Shown here piece by piece: positions 44,282 through 59,661 of a DNA stretch of 64,000 nucleotides. A program made the position numbers and the translations under genes. Below the pieces are notes generated by a model that did not search any database, was not told the DNA's origin, and was given only the letters and a program-made list of their open reading frames with translations. Position 1 is the stretch's first letter. Each line of letters opens with the position of its first letter. Origin of the DNA: Trichosphaerium sp. ATCC 40318 (taxonomy: Eukaryota > Discosea > Flabellinia > Trichosidae); the NCBI GenBank assembly GCA_038496445.1, contig JALMLS010000605.1, positions 62,001-126,000 on the forward strand, given 5' to 3'.

Positions 44282-47200
44282 ATGACTACTACGTTGTGGT
44301 TATTGGTTGGATTGGCGTGCTGTGCCACAATTTTCGCTAGTGACGCTACGGCAATTGATACGTTTAGCAAGAGGTGCGAACTACTAAGCACTTGCACTGT
44401 TTATTACAAAAAAAATTAGCTTACTCTTTAAAAGAAGCACTGGAGGGCTAAACTTTCAGTTTACGTTCGGCAGCGGTGTTCCACAGGTACTGCTTGTTTT
44501 GTACCTTCCTTCAAAAAGAAATAATTGAAATAATTTCCTAGGACGCTAGAGATGCCGCCATTCTCGCTGGTAGACTATGGGTACCATTTTATTGCTGTTT
44601 TAGCAAAAACATACGCTAACTTCTTTAAAAAGTCCTGTGCACTTAGAGACCCTATCACAGTTCGTGTGACTGTCAACGCAGCAGCACTCGATTCAGAATT
44701 GGCCAGCAACACTATCACTAAACGACAAATCAGTTTTACTCAGGCAACGTACGCACAGAACACTTGTAATCGCATTTTCAGCTTTTCGGGTACAAATTGT
44801 ATTAACGCACATCAGCGCGTCACTTTCATCAAAACTTGGCGCCACATATCCCTCAGCCGCTCAAATTCAAGCCAATGTACCTGCTGGCGTTACAATAGAT
44901 TTCACTCAACTCGATGCAACACAAGCAAATGAACGCGTACGTTACCTACGTGAACTCTAGACGCATTGATTGATGTCAAAAAAGCACTATTACCGTTTAC
45001 AGAAAATAAGAAAGTTTCTCACCTTTTTTTGGTTTTTAGGTCCTATTAGGCTCTGCACCAACTTCTGCAGATGCCACTATAACCCTTAACACGAACCGCT
45101 TTGATGATATTGATTTTAACCTACTAGACGGTTTCACACCACAGGTAAATGTTCTTTTTTGGAAAACATTTAAAAAAATTAGTATTGTTCAGTTTTTTTG
45201 TTGTTGACACTCCTCTTTAGAGATTTCATGGTGTAGCTTCTCTCACTCATGAGCTTGGACATGCACTTGGTTTCACATCAAATATTCAAACTATAAACGC
45301 ACAGACAACCTCTATTATTACACCTTTCGATCTATATCGATTTAACTCTGCAACTGCAAACCCTACTTTCCAGACATCTCCGCGTGAGTTACGTGTTGGT
45401 ACTGGCGCAAGATTTGTTGCTGCAAATGGTCAACCTGGGTTGACACTTACTACTGGCACTACCGACCGTGGTGACCACTGGACACCGCCTGTATCTGTCG
45501 GACCTTCAGCTGGTACTATTACTTCAATGGTTTTTTTGAAAAAGCTTTGTTTTCCTTACATCTATCCAGGAATTATGTTAGGTGGTTTGACGCAGAGTCA
45601 AATCCTTGGCATCTCAACAAATGATCTTATTGCTATGCGCAACTTGGGTTACAATGTAGATCGTACGACCATAATAACCACTGTGTAGTAGCCACATATG
45701 GGTTTTAGTTATTAACTCATTTTTTTAATTAGTTACACCAAGTCCTATCATTTTCAGTGTTTCAGCAACTGAAGGTGCACCAGGTAACACCATAAGAGTG
45801 ATTGGTACGTCCACATACAATCTTTTTTCAAACAGTAACAGTACGTTGGCACTAACACGTGAGATTTAATTAGGTAGCTTTTTGTTTGACGCTCAAACGA
45901 AGTGTGTATTTAGCAATGGAAACCAAGAATTCGAAGTAGCAGCCACAAATTTTATTGGAAATGGAGCATTAGTACGTTTTCCAGAGGAATGATATGTATT
46001 GCCTTATTCTAATCTCTTTCTACTAGCTTTGTACCATTCCTGAAATAACCTCTCCTACATGTTTCCTCACTATTGTTTCAAATAACGGTCAAATAAAGAG
46101 CGAAGCAGTGGAATTCCCTGTACGATTAGGTACATCAGGAGAATGCCCATTCGATGACCCACCACTCACTTGTGTTGATATTGATATGTTCAGTGATCCT
46201 GTCAAGTTCCAAGTGGGGTCTCACAAGCCTAAACCGAATCCAAAAGTTGGTAAGCGAATACATGTTTTGTCTTTAGTTTTTTTCTTACTTTTTTCTGTGA
46301 AGGGTTTTTTATGGTTTCTCCTTTTGCCAAGGGCAAATTTAATTTCGTAGATGCAACTATGGAGTATAGCGCCAAAGGAGACGATAATGGTAACGGTAGA
46401 GTAATCATCAAAGGTGAGAATAATTTGGTTTTTTTTTCATCAAAGTAGTTTGCTTGAACTCACTTTTTTCGTTGTTTTTTAGGTGATCTAGACCTTAAAG
46501 TGAACAAGAAACTAAGAATTAAATTCGGTCAATTGTTCAATAAGTTCTCAAAGAGACAAGGTAGAAAACACAAGCGTGGTATCGAAAAGAGACATAGTCG
46601 TAAGAAGAAGAACTTCCACCCACACGCCAACTTACCAACTGAATTTTGCATTCAAATGACCTACGATGGCGTACGTGTCCAAGTTTTTTTTTGGTGTTAA
46701 ACTTTCACGACTGAGTTCATTGTTGAGTTTTGCATTGAAACTCATGTACTTTTTTTCAGGTTTCTCCTAAGAGAAGAGGTAACCTGAGACTTCTCAGTAA
46801 TAGCCACGATGGTTATGGTTTTATTCGTGTTGGTAAATGTTCATCACCTGATGTTAATCAAAAGCTATTTTTGATTCCTAAAAAGAATGCCAAAGGAAAA
46901 GCTTTTATTGCTAAAGTTGGTAAGTTCGTTTGGGTAAAAATTTGGGCATAACAGTGAACTAATGACAATGATGAACTAGATAAAAAGTTAAACACGTTGG
47001 TTGGTACAGGATGGACTCAAGTTTGTGGACCTAACAACGATCCACAATCACCTAGATTCAAGAGAAGAAAGTGTAAACAAATACCAGTTATTGGAGACTT
47101 TGTTTTTAGAACAGACCCTTGCACTCCAATCAGTGGTGGTATTTTGGCTTCTAAAGGAGTAAACCCTTTAGGCAATAATAATACCAAAGAGCACCCAAAA

Positions 47201-47422
47201 GTATGGATCTATATAGGCACAGCTCTCGCTGGAAGTACGTTCTCTTTTGGTTTGCTTGATATTTTTCTTTGTTTCACGAAAATCTCCTTATCTCCTTTGA
47301 TTAATTTTCTGTCTTTAGTTGTACTCCTTCTACTGATTGTTGGGCTTGTCTTACTGGTTGTCAGTAAGAGACAACGTACTCCAAATGGCGCTATGACCGA
47401 CTCTCATTACGAGAGATACTAA
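44282..47422 (+). CDS. Membrane-anchored zinc metalloprotease (HExxHxxG) with TIG-like domain
   Basis: The ATG at 44282 gives a signal peptide (MTTTLWLLVGLACCATIFAS). The protease part includes GGLNFQFTFGSGVPQ and, at about 45230-45290, GVASLTHELGHALGFTSN, a complete H-E-x-x-H-x-x-G-F zinc motif. Then come PFDLYRFNSATANPTFQTSP and IMLGGLTQSQILGISTNDLI, which resemble bacterial secreted metalloproteases of the NF038122 type (from memory). Later exons encode a TIG/IPT-like segment (PSPIIFSVSATEGAPGNTIR), a basic region (RKHKRGIEKRHSRKKKNFHP), a membrane helix (VVLLLLIVGLVLLVV) and a short cytosolic tail ending ERY at 47422. It is a type I membrane ectoprotease; the substrate is unknown. A furin-like RKHKR site might release the catalytic part (inference). 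Confidence 0.78.
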
Positions 47423-48012
47423 ATAGCCGAAAGGTCAACCAGTTTTTGCACTTTTTTTATTGTACCCTTGTAGTACAGCAACATGCAATTTTTTCTTTTA
47501 TACGTACACCCTGGTCAGTTACTTTGAATACTTTTTATAGATCAGTTGTTGAAATACTTGAAACAAAGGCCTCGCGAGTTTTTGTGTCTTTTTTGAATTG
47601 GGTTTAAAAGTTTACGTGAGAACGTCGTCACCTTTCAGTTAATTCTATTCGCTGGCTATCAACTCATTATCCGGTCTTATCCGCTCTCAAATCATGCGTT
47701 GATAGATTAATTGCGTGAATTACGAAAAAAAAATTTGGTGAAAAACTGGTTCTCTTGGCCAAGTTTGTACGCCAGCTATTAATTCGTGGCGGAGAATCTA
47801 ATGGCGAGGTACATCAATAGCGGTTTCTATTCAGGTAATTTTCGTTTGGCGCTACTTAACACCATAAAATATAATTCCGCTGCAAACCACACCGAATTAT
47901 ATTACCCCTAAGATGTTTTAATCATAGTTTCATAAGATAAAGATGAACCTAAATTGCTCATACCCTGCCTGCTCTAGAACTAACTCAAATACAAATAATA
48001 TTCAACAACAAC
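47423..48012. other. Intergenic stretch
   Basis: AT-rich, about 590 bp, with no convincing exon or RNA gene. It holds the metalloprotease 3' end and the promoter of the next plus-strand gene. Confidence 0.45.
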
Positions 48013-48907
48013 ATGCACTCTATGCATACAATCATTGTAACCTCGCCGGTGGCAAACCCGGGAGCCATTGGCTCGAACGACCTAGAAGCGAAGCCTACGA
48101 AGTCGTATAGCAACTCAACGCAAACTCAGAACTGCTCTGGAATCTTATCAGAACGAATGGCGAGACTTGAAGAACTCGACGATTTGGATAGCGACTGGGA
48201 CAATTGGTGCGATACGAGCTCCGAAACGAGCGTTGTCGACTGCGGCGAACAAATACTGCGAGATATCCCTTTTTGGTTCGGTAATGAAGACAAAGGTACG
48301 TTCAAACGCTCAACTGTATCAAATTAACTCATTTCTCGCACTTTAGAACACTTACTATCGATCACCAAAATTTACACAAAAGCGCTGAAAATAAACCAAA
48401 ACCGTGTGAACCACCCTTGCTTTCCTAGCAAATTCATTGGCCGTATCGCCCGCCAAGTAGTAGACGCTGATCTATTTCAAACCTTGGACACCATTGACAT
48501 TTATTTATCCCGCAAACTTGCCCCAACCTGTCTATTCACACCCACACTAACTATACATGCCCTTACAACATGGGACGAAAACGATGGCTTACCCACTACA
48601 GTTTTCGTCTTTCCAGATGAAAAGCGCGCCGATTTGTTGGACCTATGGTCCTGTCGCACCTTTGAAGATGATCCAAGTATCATCTACGCACTTCCACGTA
48701 CGCGTCTTCGGTTTTTTTTACTTGAAGTCTTCTTTTCTTGAAACTCATCTCTAACTCGTCTCTTTAGACTTTCTTGATTGTGATAAGAAGGATTATCGCG
48801 TTAGTATTGTAAAATCAGAAGTCTGTTATGCAAACGCAAATCCTCTTTCTTACGTACCCTTTATACCCCGTTCTTGGTTTCTCACAGAAAAACAGAACAC
48901 CTTGTAA
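48013..48907 (+). CDS. Hypothetical protein
   Basis: Three exons. The ATG at 48013 starts MHSMHTIIVTSPVANPGAIG with an acidic segment (RLEELDDLDSDWDNWCDTSS), ending at a GTACGT donor (48297). The second exon reads EHLLSITKIYTKALKINQNR and DADLFQTLDTIDIYLSRKLA, closing at GTACGC. The third reads FLDCDKKDYRVSIVKSEVCY, ending NTL at 48907. No signal peptide, membrane helix or known motif. Clean splice frames support a real gene. Confidence 0.6.
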
Positions 48908-49121
48908 TAGTAGTTAACAAAAAAAACCTTCAACTGTAAATATAGACCTTCTTTTAGAATTTTTCCGTTTTATTTATATCAGTACAGAGTATTTTCATTG
49001 AGTGTGCTTGTTTTGGAAAATTGTTGTAACCGTTACAAATATTGGATTGGAGTTCAGCGGAATCTCATTGAAATTTCCCAGCAGCTTCTTTTTTTTTCTG
49101 AAGTGATTTTACACTTTAATC

Positions 49122-50148
49122 ATGTTCGACGACTTGACTCCACAATCATATACATACACTTCCCCAGTCCGCCGAGTATCGTTTAATAGTATTGACACTC
49201 GTACAAGCCACGATGAGGTTACTTTGATGCAAAAAGCGATAGAAGAGAGCCTTAGGGATCAAGGTCCTCCTAGACGCGAATATGGGAGCCAAATTTTATC
49301 CGCACCTGAAAGAATTTCTCAAGCAATAGATGCGAGCCTAATAGATACCCAAGCCCCTTACACACCTGATCGCTTGGCTGAAGCAATAACCGAGAGCATC
49401 GTAGACCAACAGGAACGAAAAGAGAAGGATGAAGAAGAATTAGAGCGCGAAATCGCCCAAGCAATAGAGCTGAGTAAACAGGTGCGCTGAATTCAGAGCG
49501 CTTTCAATAGATTTCTCTGAGAGCACTTTGAATATTCGTAATCAGTAGACTTTACATCACAATAGGAGCACGAACGAGAGAAGCGCGAACAACTACGATT
49601 AGAACAAGAGGAAGCGTTTAAACTTTCTCTATTCAAAGATCGCCAAAAACAACGCGAGAAGGAACAACAGGAACTAGAGCAGGACCAGCGTGAAGAGCGT
49701 ACGTCAAACCGCTTGTTTTTCCAACATAGATGACCCTATTGCTCAAAACGCTGATTATAACATTTGTCTTGTAGTGGAGGAGACCAACGAAGCGATTAAA
49801 CTGTCTTTACAGTTCGAAAAATGTTTATCTTTAGGTGACGAACCAAAGCCTTCAGAAAGCACTGTCAATATTACTATTCGCTTGGTACGTACTGCTAAAT
49901 AACATACAATATACTTACAGTCCCTACAGGCTGATGGATCGCGTGTTTCACGCAATTTTTATAGAACACAACAGTTACAAACAGTAAAAGATTTTATTGA
50001 GACGCAAGCAATAGATAACCCAGATGCTGCCCCAGATTCGTTTGTAATTGTATCAGATTTCCCTAGAGTTGAGTACACTGACCTTGAAAGTACTATAGAC
50101 CAGCTTGGCTTTAAGAAACGTGTACTGTTGTCTGTACATACGCTGTAA
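49122..50148 (+). CDS. UIM-UBX domain protein (p97/Cdc48 adaptor-like)
   Basis: The ATG at 49122 opens MFDDLTPQSYTYTSPVRRVS. At least four ubiquitin-interacting-like motifs follow (MQKAIEESLRD, ISQAIDASLID, LAEAITESIVD, IAQAIELSKQ), with two more in later exons (EEAFKLSLF, NEAIKLSLQ). Between them is a strongly charged coiled segment (REKREQLRLEQEEAFK). The final exons form a UBX domain: NITIRL then ADGSRVSRNFYRTQQLQTVK, FVIVSDFPRVEYTDLESTID and LGFKKRVLLSVHTL, ending at 50148. UBX domains bind the N-domain of p97/Cdc48; multiple UIMs imply delivery of ubiquitylated clients. The FPR loop motif is present (DFPRVEY). There is no UBA or UAS domain, so it is not a standard FAF1. Confidence 0.82.
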
Positions 50149-50566
50149 GAAAATCCCACCTAATTTGGGTGTTTATGCTCCAAGAAAACTGAGAAATGTA
50201 ATTGTAAATAAAAAAAAAGAAAAATGGACGTTGTAAGAAAGTTTTAGCTTCCTAGTTTTCTCCAAAACTACACGAGTGGAGAAATGTATATCGTTTTGCA
50301 GTTTATGCTGTTTTCGGGCTTATCTCGTTGACAACATAGCGCATCATGATGGCGGTTGGTAGTCACGTGATAAATCTAAAATTACATCATTGTTAGAACA
50401 GTACTACTTCTTGTCGGAGTTTTGTCGTCTAGGTTGTTTGGCTGTTTTCTATTGTAGATGGCACAGCTATAATTAGGGTGTCTGTTTGATTGTCCTTATT
50501 TAGGTTGGCATAGCAGTGCACGTGTACAAAAATAACAAAAACTGTATTCTTTATACACCAAAAATA
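50149..50566. other. Intergenic stretch
   Basis: Contains CACGTG at about 50364 and 50518, just upstream of the receptor gene. No gene seen. Confidence 0.45.
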
Positions 50567-53500
50567 ATGCAGCGCGTCCTGGTATTGTTGGCTATATTGG
50601 CATATTTATGTATAGTCGTACAGGCTAAAACGATAACAATAGCTTGTAGCTTCGCAATAGATAAAAATGATACGAGCACCACATCGCTACTAGAAAAAGA
50701 AGTCGTAAATGGAATGAAGTAAGCAAAAACAAAAAAAAAAAAAAAAAGTTATCACACCAAACATTACAAAAACAGTAAACGCCATGTTGTAGGTTTTACT
50801 TTGAACACGTGAGTAAGGGACAGATACTGATAGGCAATGAAACCTACCATTTGAATTTGACAGTGTTAAACTCTGGTTCAAATACGAGCAAACGCAGAGA
50901 ACATTACGAAGATTTATGTCGTAACTCCATGCTTACAAACGACAATCATTATTTTTTTATTACATCACCAGTTACTTTTTTGGCTCAACAGTCAATTAAG
51001 GGCCTTGAAAAATATGGGTGTGTGTCTATTAATGCGGGGAGTGAAGATGATGGTATATGGAAGAAAGGAGATAAGCCGAGAGATACAATACCATTGGGCT
51101 TGTCTCCCAAACGGTGCGCCATAGTAAAAACGGTTTTCCACTTTTTTTATTATTGACAAATTGTTTTACAGAGCTTTCAGCTCAATGCTACCATACGTAC
51201 GAATAAGATCTTTAAAGACAGCTATTATTGTATGTGCGGGGATTGACATCACAACAAAGTGCAAAGTATGACGTGACAGATTATGGTTTTTTAAATACTG
51301 AATATTTGTTTTCTAGTTTCTAAAAGAGGATTTACCAGACTTTGGTGCTACAGTACTTGATTTTTATAATGTCATGTCAAGTGGTTTTGGAGATATGACT
51401 CCACATCCAAATGTTACAGCGAATTGGACGGCTACTGCTGATAAAATAGTGAAGGTAAAACAGTATTATTCAAATGAGCTTTGCTAAATAGTTTGTTATT
51501 TGTAGTATTCTGATTTGGATTTGCTTGTCATTGGCTCACGAGGTTTTCTAGCGGAGTATATAACGCAACAATTGAATAAACATGGGTGGATGCCTAAATT
51601 GTTCGTCCGTGCTTCTCTTGATGGTTTCTACGGGCGAGAGGAATCAAGTATGAACTTTTTATTCCTAAACCAAGTGTAACAAGATTTTCTTGTATCTTAC
51701 ACGTGTTTATCTAGGTTTTTATAACTTTAATTCTCTCGACACTCTAAACCTTCAAACTGGTATAAACAGAGTATGTAAAATGAACGATCTACTTAGTATA
51801 TTATTGGAACGTACTAACAATGAACAAAGTTTGTACCATCGGCAAATTACAGTGCAGATGAGTTTGGCTTCACCTTGGATTCGTTTACTAAAGCATATGA
51901 AGAACAGTTTAACAAGCCTATGAGGGGTTCACTGTCAATCACTGGGTTTTATTCTTGCGCTTTTTGGATAAAGGGATTAATGGTAAAATATCTCAAAATA
52001 CTTTTTATTCAAAGACCTGAACGAATTGTAATGTGTTTAGGATGCCAAGTCTGTTGAACAGAGGAAAGTTAGGGATACTATTCTTTCATCAGAATATCAA
52101 ACATTTATAGGACCACATTCGTGGGATCGTGGTAAGGAGTGGCTGAATACAAAACGTCAATGGATTTACCTTTTTCTTTAGATCATTCAAGCAGATGGTT
52201 ACCATTCTTTGTACAAATACAGAGACCTGTTGGGTCAAAGGCAAGGCTGGGGAGAGATGTTATAAAAGTATTGGCACCACTATCTGCAGCATCAAACTCG
52301 GAGTTGGTATATCCAGCGCCTCAACCATACGAACGGTCAATGCAAATTGAGTTTGGTACTTTTTTTTTTCTTGAACATCAACGTGGGTTTTATTTGTTTT
52401 GCTGACCTATGGCATAGGGCACGGAAGCGAAATTTTAATAACGACACTCACATGTCTTGCTGTATTGTTAACTATCATATTTTCAGTATTCGTTATCATC
52501 TTCCGAAATAATAAGGTACAACCGGCGGACTAAAGTCAAACAATCTGATACTCACTTTATTTTTTTTTTGTTCACAGATAGTTAAAGGATCTTCTTTATG
52601 TTTCGTGCTCTTAGTTGCTTTTGGTGCTATTCTCCTACTATCTACAAATTTTACTTGGGCGCCGTCAATGTGGAGTACATTCTTATGCCATTTTGCGTTT
52701 TATACGTTCAACATAGGCTTCTCAATAATGTTCGGGTATGTGCACTTTTTTCGAAAAAATTAAATCTGCTGTTGTTTTTTGACTAATCTGTTTTTAGATC
52801 TCTCTTTGCAAAGTCTCTTCGTATAGTAATCATAATGCAACGCGCAAAAAAGCTCAAGGTTATAGTAGTATCTGATGCAAAGGTGTTTGTTTTAGTGACT
52901 GCCTTAGTCACTATTGACGTGGTAAGTTCTTTTAGTTTGTCTGTTTTTTTGTTAATCAAAGCTTGAGGTCATACTGGTTCTCTTCTCAATGATAGCTAAT
53001 CCAAAAAGCAAAACTGTGCACCCTGATCCATACAAATTAGATATATCATACATCACATGTGTACCAGAGAGACAAGCAGCGTACACTGCGTTCATTTGGG
53101 TAATGGCTGGATACAAGGTACGCAACAACCTTTTGACAGTTCTAAAAGTCGTTAATGTGAGTTCTAGTGTGTGCTCATGCTTATTGGTATGTACACTGGT
53201 TGGAAGGTGCATTATATACCTTATAAGCATTTGAATGAAAGCAAAGTAATAGCATTTTCGCTTTACAATGTCATTTTCTTTGCTGCGATTGGATATGGTT
53301 TCTCTTATGCCTTGAGAGATGAAGCAAATGAGAATATAAGATATGGGCTATACGCTCTTCGATCTCTTACTGTTTTTCTGGCAGCAGGTGCGCTTATTTA
53401 TAGGCTTTAAAGTAACGAAATACTCATTCAAGTGCTTCGATTACCATTCGTTGAAAAATACGCCTTTCTTCAACTTCGAAACAGGCCACATCTTCGCCTT

Positions 53501-53846
53501 GTTTTTTTTTTTTTTTTGGAATTACGCGTCAAATATCACGTGATTAATAAAGATACTAGGATTGACGATATTGGCTCTTTTCTTTCAGAAAATATTTCTG
53601 ATCAAAGGGTTATTGATTGACAGCACTTCCTTTGGAGGATCAAATGATGAAATACCACCTAGCGTCGAAGTTAATCTACGTGGATCTAATATGGCCTCTG
53701 ATACATCAAAGGAAGAATATGAGAAGCTACTGGAAAAGAAGAATGCAAAGATCAGAAATCTAAGAAGGAAGCTACGGAGCTTAAAGTCTGAGATGAGTGA
53801 CAGTAAAATGCTCGTAACTGAAACTGAAACTGAAAATGATGATTGA
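50567..53846 (+). CDS. Class C (GABA-B/metabotropic-like) G-protein-coupled receptor
   Basis: The ATG at 50567 gives a signal peptide (MQRVLVLLAILAYLCIVVQA). A large extracellular region follows with a periplasmic-binding-protein-like fold: KTITIACSFAIDKNDTSTTS, HYFFITSPVTFLAQQSIKGL, KYSDLDLLVIGSRGFLAEYI and SADEFGFTLDSFTKAYEEQF. From about 52420 seven hydrophobic segments appear: ILITTLTCLAVLLTIIFSVF, GSSLCFVLLVAFGAILLLST, LCHFAFYTFNIGFSIMF with SLFAKSLRIVIIMQRAKKLK, then VFVLVTALVTIDV, AAYTAFIWVMAGYK, VIAFSLYNVIFFAAIGYGFS and a last helix. The tail is a coiled coil (KLLEKKNAKIRNLRRKLRSL), as in GABA-B receptors, ending at 53846. The ligand is unknown; small metabolites or amino acids are plausible for this fold. 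Confidence 0.8.
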
Positions 53847-54221
53847 CATTCAAGATTTAGATAAATGTATGTATTATTTTACTATGTATCTTGTTTAATC
53901 AACGTTTCTTCATTTACATGGAAAAGTACTCGAATGACATTGCACTTTTTACAAGACAATTTTTCAAAAAACTGTTGACTTTTCAATTTGTTTTTAATTC
54001 ACTTCAACGATGATTAAGATGTATATGTACAAGGGGGGTAAAAATACAAAAAACAGAGATGCTACAAACCGCATATGATTGGATTTTTTTTTGCCAGAGT
54101 CCTATCTCAGTGGTTTTTTCTTCAAAAACACAAAAGCGGGTCATCTGCTTTTTTTTCTTTTCCTTTTTTTTTCCTTTAATCATCGGCGAGTAAGTAATGA
54201 CGTAGTTGTCGTCTAAAATGA
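53847..54221. other. Intergenic stretch between convergent genes
   Basis: T/A-rich 3' flanks of the receptor and ArfGAP genes. A short minus-strand open frame here lies downstream of the ArfGAP stop and is not supported. Confidence 0.45.
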
Positions 54222-57160
<2,939 letters not shown>

Positions 57161-57558
57161 TTTTCCGGAGTAGCTGATGTGTTGCCTTTATTTAGGATTG
57201 TTCCTTATATTCTTGATTTCGTCCTTAAGCATGACAACTGTGGGCTGTAAACTAGAAGTAATTCCGAAAATATAGAACCACAAGGGTAGCCTGCAGTGGC
57301 TTGTATTCACGACTTGGCGTCCACTTAAGCACTTTTGTTGTTGAACAAGCGGACATTTCGATAAAACGAAATTTCGCTACTCCGGGAACAACTTTAATCA
57401 GCCCGGGCTTTGAAGAATACTTAGGCTTGATATTTACTAGTTGACAAAAAATCTATGTAATATTACAAAACAATTCGATACGTACAAACTTAGTTTGTGA
57501 GTATTTCAGGAAGTAGTAAAATAGTAAACTAGTTTGTTTTTTTTCTTCAGCTGCTTCC
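57161..57558. other. Intergenic stretch
   Basis: About 400 bp upstream of the ArfGAP gene and downstream of the RTX gene on the same strand. No gene seen. Confidence 0.45.
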
Positions 57559-59661
57559 TTAGGTGCAGTCTGTTTCGCATCCGCTTGTAACTGCTGTGTT
57601 ATCAACACAACAAAAATCACTACCAGAACCACCGCTTACGTCACCAGTAAAAGGAGAGCGTGTATACATTGTAGCAGTGATGAAATCGTCTCCGGCATTT
57701 CCTTGAATAGCTTCTGAACTTCGCCATGAACTCACAGAAATCTCGTCATTACCTGCACCTCCTTGCAACAGGTCGAACTCAGAGGACATCACTGATATGC
57801 AATCATTACCGCTCTCGCCTAGATGATACAAGTTACTTTGATAATGAAAAGTTTAAGCGAATAAGGAACCTTTAATTTCCTCCACTGCCATCACGTTTTT
57901 AATTGTAATGGTATCACTGCCTGCTCCTCCTAAAATATCTCCAAGGTGACCTTCTGGCACACCTGGGTTATTACCTAAAACAATCTGTCACGTGCGCCTT
58001 TAAAAAACCCAAAAGTGGTAATATTTATATCACTAGTTATGTCGTACGTGTTACGCCAGGTTTTGGGTTACCGTCAATTGAGAAACAATCATCGCCTGCA
58101 TCGCCATCGATTTGCCCAAACCTGAGACAAAATGATGAATAAATTTACGCACTATTGCTGTCGGTTTTACCTGCTGTTACCATCAGCATCACTGTCCGTA
58201 TTGTACAAGGATACGTAGTCATCACCATTACCCATTCTTACAATATGGATTGACGCAGAATCAGATTCTATACAGTCATTGCCGTTACCTGAAAAGCAAT
58301 TGTTTAGAATGTAGTAATTCATTGAGAAAAAGTTGAGACTACTGGTTACATACCCATTACAATATTGTCGGACACGTGTGCACCTGATTGTATGAATACA
58401 CAATCGTCTCCGTTTCTCATCTGTATTCTGTTTGTTACAGTTGCTCCCTCTTCTATCAAGACACAATCCGTCCCTGAAGTACCATCTATACGTCCTGTCA
58501 TACGAGCATTCTGTCCTACAATCACACAAGATCCACTGTAATTAACTTTCGATACACCAATTAGAAATAGAACTCCAACCTCTTAGAGACGCACTTGTCA
58601 TCCTTGATGAAATTCTAAAGCATCCTGTTGCGAATCTACTCTCACAAGTAGTACGACACGCGCAATTACAACTTCCAGTATTGCCACAAACTGATGTTGG
58701 TACAACGGTGGTTGGTGCTTCAGTCGTTGGTGGTGGTGTTGGTACCACAAAGCTATCCTAGTTGATAAATAAGACTGAGGCCTTCTCAAAGGTATTTTAG
58801 AACTCACATCGCTAATGACAATATCATCAAGTCCTGTTAAGAATATGTATGTTAGTAACCCATAATTTTCATTTAATGTTGAAGTGTTTTGTAAAAAAAC
58901 TTTGAAGATTGTTTTTAGGTCATCAATTAACACAAAGCGTAACTGTAAAGTATTGGAGTCTGTGTTGTTATTTCAACAGAATTAAAAGGTTCTTCTCCTT
59001 GGTCAATACAAAATTGATGGTAAGACCCGAAGAAACGACCGCCGCTTGTAGTTGTAACTGTCTGTGCTTCTCCGACATCTCGTCTAAACGTGACTATAAG
59101 TGGTACTTCCAGATCAACAGCTTTATCCCGAAAATAATTAGTAAATAAGGCTTTGAACTATGAAGGGTACCAGAGAACCCTATGCACGTGGTTGGTGATG
59201 GTAAGTCGATTATCGTCACTTCAGTGTCGGCATTAGACTTGACCAATGCTGTCGGCATAGATGTAGCCATAGGCAGGGTATTTGGTAGTATAACAGTCCG
59301 TATAGATCCTGTTATTTCTCCAACTGCCGTATCGAAAGGAGGCATTTGGCCATTTGTAAAAGCTGAAAAGTCTTCCGTTACACCTTTTGGTTGACGTCAA
59401 TAATCACGAAAAGACACTAACATATTTATAATGAACCTAAACCGGCTAGAAACATCTGAAAGTCGTCACGCGCTTCATTTGTGTTTGTGAATACGCCTTG
59501 GGTCAGTAAGGAGTCTGTGTCGCTCGTAGTATACGTTATAGCGTCAATGGTGTGAAGGTAGCATAAAAATAGTATAACTAACTTCGTGCAGCGCCCTGGT
59601 ATTACGTAGACTTAGAAATAGTAAATATCACGTGTTTAAACGTACAATTTTTAAAAGGCAT
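57559..59661 (-). CDS. Secreted RTX-type calcium-binding repeat protein with bacterial-style N-terminal domain
   Basis: The ATG at 59661 reads MPFKN; a GTACGT...TCTAAG intron then leads into KLVILFLCYLHTI, a signal peptide. The N-terminal domain has DSLLTQGVFTNTNEARDDFQ, EDFSAFTNGQMPPFDTAVGE, SPTTCIGFSGTL, VDLEVPLIVTFRRDVGEAQT, FFGSYHQF, IQLRF-like and GLDDIVISDV segments, a plan I know from bacterial PEP-CTERM-style exported proteins. A PTPPPTTEAPTT linker and a Cys-rich bit follow. Then come glycine/aspartate repeats: GTSGTDCVLIEEGATV, MRNGDDCVFIQSG, GNGNDCIESDSASI, MGNGDDYVSL, GDAGDDCFSI, LGGAGSDTITI and LQGGAGNDEISV. They end GGSGSDFCCVDNTAV ... CETDCT at 57559. The repeats match the RTX nonapeptide (G-G-x-G-x-D-x-hydrophobic-x), which forms a Ca2+-binding beta-roll. 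There is no recognisable enzymatic or pore-forming domain, so a structural or adhesive role is more likely than a toxin. Confidence 0.78.

Noticed and set aside
53985-54221. Minus-strand ORF after the ArfGAP stop
   Set aside because: Lies downstream of a well-supported stop at 54222 with no splice support; probably 3' UTR.
57559-59661. RTX toxin
   Set aside because: Only RTX-type repeats are present; there is no pore-forming, acyltransferase-target or enzymatic toxin domain, and the gene is intron-bearing and eukaryotic.
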